This document shows, piece after piece, positions 6,367-11,616 of a DNA stretch of 11,616 nt. A program made the translations under genes and the position numbers. Under the pieces are notes generated by a model that made no database searches, had not been told where the DNA came from, and was given only the letters and a program-made list of their open reading frames with translations. The stretch's first letter is position 1. Every line of letters starts with the position of its first letter. This DNA comes from an uncultured Methylophaga sp. GTDB taxonomy: Bacteria > Pseudomonadota > Gammaproteobacteria > Nitrosococcales > Methylophagaceae. The stretch spans positions 1 through 11,616 of the forward strand of contig CANRLD010000043.1 in NCBI GenBank assembly GCA_947631375.1, in the 5' to 3' direction.

Positions 6367-7743
6367 CTACAGCTTATGTTTTCCCATGCGGTAACGCATT
6401 GCCATACGTGTAAGCCCAATCAGTCTTGCTGCCCGCGAGACATTCCCCCCGCTACGTGCCAGAGCAGACTCCAGTAAATACTTCTCAACCTGTTCCAGAC
6501 TCATCTGTTCCAGCTCATGCAACCCTTGGGTGGAGCTGTTATTTTCAGAGAAAGAGCGTAGCAGTAAGTCTTCAAACGCAATCACCCCATGCTTACAGAG
6601 CATCACGGCTCGTTCCAGCACATTTTCCAGTTCACGAATATTGCCAGGCCACTGATATTGCTGCATTTGTCGCATGGCTTCGTAGTCCAGTCGCGGTTGT
6701 TCCACCGCATAACGCTTGGCGAACTGCTCGATAAAAAACTGGGCTAACTCAGCAATATCCTGCTGTCTTTGTCGTAATGGCGGCAGCTTTATCTCCACTA
6801 CATTTAAGCGGAAATATAAATCTGCTCTAAAGGTTCCGGCAGCGACCAGCTGATGCAAGTCGCGAGTGGTAGACACAATGACGTGCGCGGTTACTGGAAT
6901 TTCCCTGGTTGAGCCAAGTCTTCTCAGTTGCCGACGCTCAATAACGTTGAGTAACTTGGTCTGTGCTGACAACGACAACTCAGCAATTTCGTCCAGAAAC
7001 AGCGTACCGTCTTCGGCAACTTCAATTAAGCCGGGACGGCTCTGCATCTCGCCATCAAGCAGTGTCGTCTGCTGGCCAAACAATTCTGTTTCAGCAGCTG
7101 CCTCAGGAATAGCTGCGCAATCGACGTGCACAAATGGTCGATCATGCCAAAGGCTGATTTGATGGAAATAGCGCGCCATAATCCCTTTGCCACTACCGGT
7201 TTCTCCCGTTAACAACACAACCGGCGTCGTATCTTTGTTTTTATCCATCAATAACGCAAGCCGCTTGGCCTGTTCACGCAGCAACGTTATTTCCGGGCTG
7301 CTACCAATCAAATTAACTGGCTGAGACGCCTGTTGATCACGTTGCTGTGAATAGGTTAACTGGCGACGCACTCTATGGGTATCAATGACTTTATTGATCG
7401 TCAGCATAAGTTCATCAAGATCAACCGGCTTTTTGAGATAATCCGACGCGCCAAATTTCATTGCATTGACGGCATCTTCCAGCTCACCGTAAGCCGTCAT
7501 CACAATAACGGGAAGGTTATGTAATGGATGATCGTCCTGACGAATTTCAGCCAGCAAATCCAGTCCATTTCCATCGGGTAAACGGACATCCAGCAGCAAC
7601 ACATCCGGTGTATCATTTATCAGCAGCTGTCGGCCTTCACCGATATTGTTCGCAATGGTTGCCTGATGTCCTTCCCGCTGTAACCGGCGCAACACAGATT
7701 TGGCGAACAGGCCTTCGTCTTCGATCAATAAAAAATTCAACAT
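6367..7743 (-). CDS. NtrC-architecture response regulator lacking the GAFTGA motif
   Basis: DNA-binding response regulator of 458 residues. Receiver domain 1-120: acidic pair Glu8/Asp9, phosphoacceptor Asp52 (LLLDVRLPDGNG), Thr83 and Lys105. AAA+ domain about 143-385: Walker A GETGSGKG (180-187), Walker B GTLFLDEI (246-253), arginine fingers Arg306 and Arg312 in FRADLYFRL, and WPGNIRELEN (365-374). Fis-type HTH 415-458. The loop after ELFG, where sigma54 activators carry GAFTGA, reads TLLDGE (227-232) with no length change. Sigma54 contact is therefore doubtful; it may work with sigma70, as HupR and TyrR-type proteins without GAFTGA do, or act as a repressor. AGGAAA lies 6-7 nt upstream, inside the end of the kinase gene, which overlaps it by 7 nt; the two form a cognate pair. 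The DNA target is unknown. Confidence 0.93.
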   Translation of the reverse strand: MLNFLLIEDEGLFAKSVLRRLQREGHQATIANNIGEGRQLLINDTPDVLLLDVRLPDGNGLDLLAEIRQDDHPLHNLPVIVMTAYGELEDAVNAMKFGASDYLKKPVDLDELMLTINKVIDTHRVRRQLTYSQQRDQQASQPVNLIGSSPEITLLREQAKRLALLMDKNKDTTPVVLLTGETGSGKGIMARYFHQISLWHDRPFVHVDCAAIPEAAAETELFGQQTTLLDGEMQSRPGLIEVAEDGTLFLDEIAELSLSAQTKLLNVIERRQLRRLGSTREIPVTAHVIVSTTRDLHQLVAAGTFRADLYFRLNVVEIKLPPLRQRQQDIAELAQFFIEQFAKRYAVEQPRLDYEAMRQMQQYQWPGNIRELENVLERAVMLCKHGVIAFEDLLLRSFSENNSSTQGLHELEQMSLEQVEKYLLESALARSGGNVSRAARLIGLTRMAMRYRMGKHKL

Positions 7744-9215
7744 ACAGTTTCCTGCTGAGCTGATGCCGCCTGCTCTACCGGCAAGGACAGCGTTACACGC
7801 GCGCCACCATAGCGATGATTGCTGAACAGCAGCTCACCATGATGTTGTTTTATCACTTTTTCAGCAAACGGTATTCCCAGACCACAATTCAGTTTTTTAT
7901 GCAGCTGGCTCCTGTCCGACAACTTCTGATCGACAAAGCCAGCGCCTTGATCGTCAATCAACAGCCCTGCCTGTTGCTCCGTTTGCCAGTATTCAATTTC
8001 GATATCAGCACCGTCAGGCGATGCTTCAATCGCATTTTGGATCAAGTTAAATAGTGCCTGTTCCATCAAACTCATATCCACCGCAAGTTGATGGAGTGTT
8101 TTCATCTCCCAACCTCGCCGGATAAGCTGAATATTTTTTTCCTTAAGCTGTAACGTTATCAGCGACAACGCATTATCTACCAAGGCTGGCAAGGTCGTCG
8201 GCATAAAATGTGGCTTTAACGGATGCAAATAGATTAATAACGACGTCACCCAGTTTTCCAACCGGTCGACGGCGATAATAATATCTTTCAATACCAGCCT
8301 GCTTGCTGCATCAGCCACATCAATGGATACCTGCGCAGCGGCCCGGATACCAGCTAATGGATTGCGTATATTATGGGCAACCAGTGGTACCAGCTCGCCT
8401 AACGCAGCCTGTTTTTTTGTCTCGATTAATTTATCACGACTGTTGGCCAGCCCATCGGCCATGGTATTAATGGCTTGCGAGAGACGCTGTAGCTCATCAA
8501 CACCGGTCAGCGGTATGTGATGATTAAAATCACCCGTGCTGATGATTTTTGCACCTTTGGTAACATCACGTAATGGTGCCAGCATATTTTTTCTGACAAA
8601 CCATTTGGAAATGCTGAGCAACATTAAGGCAAGAAACACTGGCAGCGCTTCAGACAACAGCATTTTACCGAACATACGTTCTTCCGAATCGGTCAGTTGC
8701 TGCTGTTGTTGTTGCAAATAATTTTCCAAGTCAGTGAAAACCATTTCCAGCTGCCTGAAGGTTTGTTGTTCGAGCTGCTCATCCAGCCATTGCACATCTT
8801 CGATATTCAGCTCATCTGCTACCAGAAAACGGCTGGTTTCCTGGTAAAACCTGTCGTAGCTATGCTCAATACGGGCAATTAACACTTCTTCGGCCGGCGT
8901 TTTTACTAATATTTTTAGCTGATATAAATAATCATCTATCTGGCGACGAAATTGATAATATTCACCTTCAGCCAGTGCATCATCCAGAAAAACAACGTCA
9001 AAAACCTCTTTCAGCTGTCTATACAAATCTCCCCGTAAATGCTGTACATGCGTATTGATTGTGCTCAACCGTAATGATTCTTCAGAGCTTTTTTGCCACG
9101 CTAGCGCCCAGTTAAAACTCATCAATGCTGTCATCACGATCAACACAATAAAACTCAACTCATGGAAACGTAATGCTCCCTGAATCGACTGAAGTTTTTT
9201 TAGAGTACTTTTCAT
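7737..9215 (-). CDS. Membrane sensor histidine kinase
   Basis: Inner-membrane histidine kinase of 492 residues, presumably phosphorylating the response regulator whose start it overlaps by 7 nt. Helices at about 19-40 and 186-206 enclose a periplasmic sensor region of about 145 residues, predicted mostly helical, with no recognised ligand motif and a run of six Gln (168-173). A HAMP linker follows (about 207-260; LAPLRDVTKGAKIISTGD). The H-box is VAHNIRNPLAGI, with His281 as phosphorylation site. The catalytic domain has the N-box NLIQNAIEAS (390-399), the DxGxG box DDQGAGF (421-427) and the GLGIPFAEKV box (445-454), so it looks active. No Shine-Dalgarno is visible; a terminator-like hairpin ends 5 nt before the start codon. 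No upstream in-frame start exists before a TAA. Confidence 0.93.
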   Translation of the reverse strand: MKSTLKKLQSIQGALRFHELSFIVLIVMTALMSFNWALAWQKSSEESLRLSTINTHVQHLRGDLYRQLKEVFDVVFLDDALAEGEYYQFRRQIDDYLYQLKILVKTPAEEVLIARIEHSYDRFYQETSRFLVADELNIEDVQWLDEQLEQQTFRQLEMVFTDLENYLQQQQQQLTDSEERMFGKMLLSEALPVFLALMLLSISKWFVRKNMLAPLRDVTKGAKIISTGDFNHHIPLTGVDELQRLSQAINTMADGLANSRDKLIETKKQAALGELVPLVAHNIRNPLAGIRAAAQVSIDVADAASRLVLKDIIIAVDRLENWVTSLLIYLHPLKPHFMPTTLPALVDNALSLITLQLKEKNIQLIRRGWEMKTLHQLAVDMSLMEQALFNLIQNAIEASPDGADIEIEYWQTEQQAGLLIDDQGAGFVDQKLSDRSQLHKKLNCGLGIPFAEKVIKQHHGELLFSNHRYGGARVTLSLPVEQAASAQQETVC

Positions 9216-9219
9216 CTGG

Positions 9220-9247
9220 AAAAAACGGACTATAAAGTCCGTTTTTT
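9220..9247 (-). terminator. Rho-independent terminator of the exported-protein gene, against the kinase start
   Basis: Perfect 12-bp inverted repeat: AAAAAACGGACT (9220-9231) and AGTCCGTTTTTT (9236-9247) around the loop ATAA. On the minus strand it follows the stop codon of the exported-protein gene by 22 nt and ends in a run of six U. It is symmetrical and could work in both directions. It ends only 4 nt before the first base of the kinase start codon. Confidence 0.85.
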
Positions 9248-9272
9248 ATACCACAGTTCGCTGCACTGACTA
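9245..9272 (-). promoter_or_regulatory. Possible promoter of the two-component operon
   Basis: On the minus strand TAGTCA (9267-9272, 4/6) and TATAAA (9245-9250, 5/6) are 16 bp apart. Transcription would start near 9238, inside the hairpin, giving an RNA with a leader of about 23 nt that lacks the left arm of the stem. This would let the kinase be expressed despite the terminator. Weak evidence from base content alone. Confidence 0.3.
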
Positions 9273-9953
9273 TTCCGGCTCAAACCCGGTAAACGTCACT
9301 TTTTCTTCGACCAGGATCGGCTCGCCTTCCTGCCAAGTTTTGCCATCCGGTACGATAGTTCTTATCTCGTATATTTCACCAGGGATCTCTTCTGACAAGG
9401 TGAAGATGTAATATTTTGAGGCATACAGCTTATAACGAGCATTTTTCGGGTCATGCGCATAAGGCTGCACCACGTATTGCCATGCTGGCACTTTCTTGCC
9501 GTTATAATCGACTTCAACCTGCTTTTTACTGGCTCCTTGAGCAAACGACCAACGCAATAACCGTTGGAAATACCGCCACTCGCCACCGGTCAGACGTTTC
9601 ATTTCATGAACATCATATTCAAGAAACAAGACAAAAACACTGTTACCACGCTGGTCCAGCCTTGGCTGATAAGGCCGATTATGCTGGCCGGTAAAAAACT
9701 CAAAAGAAGTATCCGCCCGGCCGGTATTGCGAAGATTATTAACAAGAACATTGATGGTATCAGTACGATCTCCATCAACAAAACTGGTTTTGGAAAACTG
9801 ATATTTCAGAACGCCAGGTTTATCAATATTTTTAAGATGTGCCTTATCAAATAATTCATTATTGATCTCGGACATGCCTGGCGCTGCAAAAGCTTTGCCC
9901 GCCAGCAATAGCATACATCCGAGCAAAAACACGACGTAGTTATTTGTTCTCAC
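9270..9953 (-). CDS. Exported protein of unknown function
   Basis: 227 residues; I do not recognise the family. Residues 1-23 form a Sec signal peptide, likely cut after AFA. It contains LLGC at 10-13, but hydrophobic residues continue after that Cys, so lipidation is unlikely. The mature protein (about 204 residues) has no Cys, is rich in Tyr, Phe and Trp, and looks mainly beta, with one amphipathic stretch around RYFQRLLRWSFAQ (127-139). No catalytic motif is visible. The start is GTG: GAGG lies 9 nt upstream and an in-frame TAA lies 9 nt upstream of the GTG, so no earlier start is possible. It has its own terminator. Position between an MxaJ/XoxJ-type gene and a two-component system suggests, but does not show, a role in the periplasmic alcohol-oxidation locus. 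Confidence 0.8.
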   Translation of the reverse strand: MRTNNYVVFLLGCMLLLAGKAFAAPGMSEINNELFDKAHLKNIDKPGVLKYQFSKTSFVDGDRTDTINVLVNNLRNTGRADTSFEFFTGQHNRPYQPRLDQRGNSVFVLFLEYDVHEMKRLTGGEWRYFQRLLRWSFAQGASKKQVEVDYNGKKVPAWQYVVQPYAHDPKNARYKLYASKYYIFTLSEEIPGEIYEIRTIVPDGKTWQEGEPILVEEKVTFTGFEPE

Positions 9954-10028
9954 TGTTTGTTACCTCACGAATATTTTTATAGGTGTTATGCTTAAAGTTA
10001 TATTTCAATTAATTATTTTTATTAGTTT
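9954..10028. promoter_or_regulatory. AT-rich divergent promoter region
   Basis: 75 nt between two divergent genes, strongly A+T-rich in the right half. It must hold both start signals unless these genes are read from further away. The minus side has a clear ribosome-binding site (GAGG). For the plus side I see no Shine-Dalgarno. Several TATAAA-like and TTATAT-like words occur, but none has a well-spaced -35, so I assign no exact promoter. Confidence 0.35.
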
Positions 10029-10490
10029 ATGACGCTACTTAATCACTTAAAAACGCTTGCTGTGTTTAGTTTCGGCATGGCCTGCATTATCGCATGCCAG
10101 CCGACAAACACTAATCGAATAATTGAAAAACACAGTCCTTACAACTACCAGGAGACCTTGCTTAATCTGGATATCGCGATCTCCGAACATAATTACCGAA
10201 TTATCCATAAAAGCGATATTGGCGCCGCCATCCGTGAGCGTGGCGATGAAAGTTTTCCATTATCTGTTGTTATCAGTTTTTGCAACATTAGCTATGCCAA
10301 GGAAATGATGCTGATAAACGAACAGTTGATTAATGATATGCCTTGCATCATCACCGTTCGCGAAAGCGATAACGGCGTCATTATCGGCACCCGGCTGATG
10401 GATGAACAGATCGATAATAAACAGCAGGCAGAGTTTGCCAAACGTATTAATGACAACCTGATAAAAATAATGGAGGCTACTATTCTGTAG
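10029..10490 (+). CDS. DUF302-like lipoprotein
   Basis: 153 residues. The N-terminus is a lipoprotein signal with lipobox IIAC (20-23), so Cys23 is the predicted lipidated residue and the protein sits in the periplasm on a membrane. Residues about 38-125 resemble the DUF302 domain: an initial helix (YNYQETLLNLDIAISEHNYR), a strand and a short helix with charged residues (IHKSDIGAAIRERG), then SVVISFCNISYAKEMM and MPCIITVRESDNGVIIG. Cys85 and Cys106 could pair. The molecular role of DUF302 is not established. No Shine-Dalgarno is visible upstream of the ATG, so the start is supported mainly by the intact lipoprotein signal. It is the only plus-strand gene between the minus-strand genes at this end. 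The stop codon lies inside a terminator hairpin. Confidence 0.82.
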   Translation: MTLLNHLKTLAVFSFGMACIIACQPTNTNRIIEKHSPYNYQETLLNLDIAISEHNYRIIHKSDIGAAIRERGDESFPLSVVISFCNISYAKEMMLINEQLINDMPCIITVRESDNGVIIGTRLMDEQIDNKQQAEFAKRINDNLIKIMEATIL

Positions 10491-10505
10491 CCCCATTACG
10501 TTTTT
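10470..10505 (+). terminator. Bidirectional rho-independent terminator between convergent genes
   Basis: ATGG-A-GGCTAC (10470-10480) pairs with GTAGCCCCAT (10487-10496): 10 bp with one bulged A and a 6-nt loop. TTTTT follows at 10501-10505 for plus-strand transcripts. On the minus strand the hairpin is followed at once by TATTTTTAT, so it can also end the MxaJ/XoxJ-type transcript. It includes the last codons and TAG of the DUF302-like gene. Confidence 0.75.
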
Positions 10506-10528
10506 ATAGTTAGTTACCGCCCAAGCGC

Positions 10529-11401
10529 TCAATCATCATCTTTATGAGTGTGCTTTGTCGGTTTCTGACTGACATTGTCCAATGACGGCAGGCCGTACTC
10601 GGCAATAATGGCGGTGATTTCATCCTGATGTTTTTCAATGAACTGATTTAACAATGCATTCCATGATTTATTGCTGCGACGTGTTCCCATGCCAAAACTG
10701 AACACATAATCCTGCCCCAACTCATTCAGAGGATTCACCGTGATTGGCACTTCCGATATTTTCGCGTGATAGCCTGCCACCGGCCCCCACATTGGAATCA
10801 CATCAATCTTGCCTTCGGCCAAGTCTCTGATTGCGCGGCCAGGTCCAGCTTCCACATCGCCACTCATCATTTGATAATATTGAATTCTGTCGCCCAGCCC
10901 CATATCAATAATCGCTTTGGTAGCAATACCGCGATCAAACAGGCCAATTTTTAAAGGACCATATTTCTCATCAATTTCTTTCAGATCGGAAAGCTTGGTG
11001 ATTTCATACCCCTCACCAGAACGATAAGCGATTGACTCTATTGAGCTGAAGTATGGTTTGGTTCCCAACATAGGCCCACCGTCCTCAGGCACGCTCATTG
11101 CCACATCACACATATAACCTGCACGTTCAGGATGAGATTTGCTTATGGTATTACGCGCAAAGCCAATACGTTGCGGGAACCAGTAAAACTCCACCGGCAA
11201 CCCCAGTGCTTCCCCAAGCAATTCAGCAATCTTGTTATCAAAACCTTCTTTATTTTTGTTTGAATAAGGCATGTTGTTGGGGTCAGCGCAGACTCTTAAT
11301 ACCTCTTGACCAGGTAAAGGTTGCAAATTTTCTGCACTCACTGCAAACGAGGCGCCCATTAGCGCTGATGTCAAGATCGCCCATTTTTGTAGTTGGATCA
11401 T
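10529..11401 (-). CDS. Quinoprotein-dehydrogenase-associated periplasmic binding protein (MxaJ/XoxJ-like)
   Basis: 290 residues. Sec signal peptide 1-23 (cut after VSA), then a family 3 solute-binding fold: LRVCADPNNMPYSN (35-48) and GFDNKIAELLGEALG (53-67) open lobe 1, EFYWFPQRIGFARNTI (71-86) follows, and GPLKIGLFDRGIATKAIID begins lobe 2. This matches the family described as quinoprotein dehydrogenase-associated substrate-binding proteins, including MxaJ and XoxJ, which are thought to help activate a periplasmic PQQ alcohol dehydrogenase rather than transport a solute; no ABC permease is visible here. Cys38 and Cys98 could form the lobe-1 disulfide. The C-terminus has a charged tail (KPTKHTHKDDD). 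AAGGAAGAG lies 4-6 nt before the ATG. The gene follows the probable dehydrogenase gene after a terminator. Without the full dehydrogenase I cannot choose between xoxJ and mxaJ. Confidence 0.9.
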   Translation of the reverse strand: MIQLQKWAILTSALMGASFAVSAENLQPLPGQEVLRVCADPNNMPYSNKNKEGFDNKIAELLGEALGLPVEFYWFPQRIGFARNTISKSHPERAGYMCDVAMSVPEDGGPMLGTKPYFSSIESIAYRSGEGYEITKLSDLKEIDEKYGPLKIGLFDRGIATKAIIDMGLGDRIQYYQMMSGDVEAGPGRAIRDLAEGKIDVIPMWGPVAGYHAKISEVPITVNPLNELGQDYVFSFGMGTRRSNKSWNALLNQFIEKHQDEITAIIAEYGLPSLDNVSQKPTKHTHKDDD

Positions 11402-11543
11402 TCTCTCTTCCTTTATAACTTTACATGTTGGAGTAGGTGTGACATTTTCATGCCCGCTTTGTTCAAAAAAAAACCCGGCACCTTACAAAGATACCGGGTT
11501 TTTCTTGTTAACTTAAGTATATATAGAAATATACTTAATGGTC
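11402..11543. other. Intergenic gap between the dehydrogenase end and the MxaJ/XoxJ-type gene
   Basis: 142 nt holding the terminator at 11469-11503 and the ribosome-binding site of the downstream gene. I see no strong promoter in the roughly 65 nt between the terminator and the start codon, so the downstream gene may depend partly on read-through. Confidence 0.5.
11469..11503 (-). terminator. Rho-independent terminator after the probable dehydrogenase gene
   Basis: AAAAACCCGG (11469-11478) and CCGGGTTTTT (11494-11503) form a 10-bp stem; a smaller CTT/AAG pairing is possible inside the 15-nt loop. In minus-strand RNA a run of U follows (plus-strand A-run from 11465). It lies 41 nt after the TAA at 11544-11546. 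Such an element between a highly expressed dehydrogenase and its accessory gene may cut expression of the latter rather than stop it fully. Confidence 0.85.
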
Positions 11544-11616
11544 TTACAGGCTGAACACGCTCAGAACACCACCGAGGTTAGTCCAGCTGGACAGTGCTTT
11601 ATACGCACCAACCGCA
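11544..11616 (-). CDS. C-terminal end of a probable PQQ-dependent alcohol dehydrogenase (XoxF/MxaF-like)
   Basis: Only the last 23 codons and the TAA are inside the window. The residues AVGAYKALSSWTNLGG (followed by VLSVFSL) resemble, from memory, the C-terminal part of XoxF/MxaF methanol dehydrogenases, where an AVGAYK...T..GG...VFSL pattern occurs near the end. Such enzymes oxidise methanol or other alcohols in the periplasm with PQQ and Ca or a lanthanide. The next gene on the same strand encodes an MxaJ/XoxJ-type partner, which supports the call. The fragment is too short to prove it or to tell XoxF from MxaF; an unrelated membrane or exported protein remains possible. Confidence 0.55.
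   Translation of the reverse strand, partial: AVGAYKALSSWTNLGGVLSVFSL

Noticed and set aside
8696..8716. Trinucleotide repeat encoding six Gln in the kinase as a phase-variable tract
   Set aside because: Too short and mixed (CAA and CAG); in-frame triplet changes would alter only linker length.

Overview
The window reads as chromosomal DNA from a gammaproteobacterium. The run petA-petB-petC-sspA-sspB is the arrangement I know from Pseudomonas and relatives, and the gene pair made of an FmdB-type zinc ribbon and aspS is also common in that class. The right end carries an MxaJ/XoxJ-type periplasmic protein and the last residues of what looks like a PQQ alcohol (methanol) dehydrogenase, so the host may oxidise methanol or another short alcohol. 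A marine methylotroph of the Methylophaga type would fit, but the window does not settle the genus.

Layout, left to right. (1) 1-1761, minus strand: the small zinc-ribbon gene fmdB, then aspS (aspartyl-tRNA synthetase), which runs off the left edge after 454 residues. (2) 1762-2189: a divergent regulatory region with a good sigma70-like promoter (2020-2049) that has a palindrome in its spacer. (3) 2190-2691, plus: an exported type 1 copper protein (pseudoazurin-like) with its own terminator. (4) 2692-6366, plus: petABC, encoding the cytochrome bc1 complex, followed by sspA and sspB; the genes are tightly packed or overlapping. (5) 6367-9215, minus: a histidine kinase and a response regulator of NtrC architecture, overlapping by 7 nt and ending flush against sspB. 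(6) 9220-9953, minus: an unrecognised exported protein with a GTG start and a strong terminator. (7) 10029-10505, plus: a DUF302-like lipoprotein ending in a bidirectional terminator. (8) 10529-11616, minus: the MxaJ/XoxJ-type protein, an intergenic terminator, and the 3' end of the probable dehydrogenase.

How the genes may work together. The bc1 complex passes electrons from quinol to periplasmic carriers, and the copper protein next door is a plausible soluble carrier. The right-hand block looks like part of a periplasmic PQQ-dehydrogenase locus, which would also deliver electrons to periplasmic c-type cytochromes. The two-component pair between the blocks may sense a periplasmic or envelope signal; a role in controlling the dehydrogenase locus is only a guess from position.

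The most notable point is that the response regulator keeps the receiver, Walker A, Walker B, arginine-finger and Fis-type HTH regions of an NtrC protein, but the sigma54-contacting GAFTGA loop is replaced by TLLDGE without any change in length. It is therefore unlikely to be an ordinary sigma54 activator. I found no CRISPR array, tRNA, rRNA or insertion sequence.
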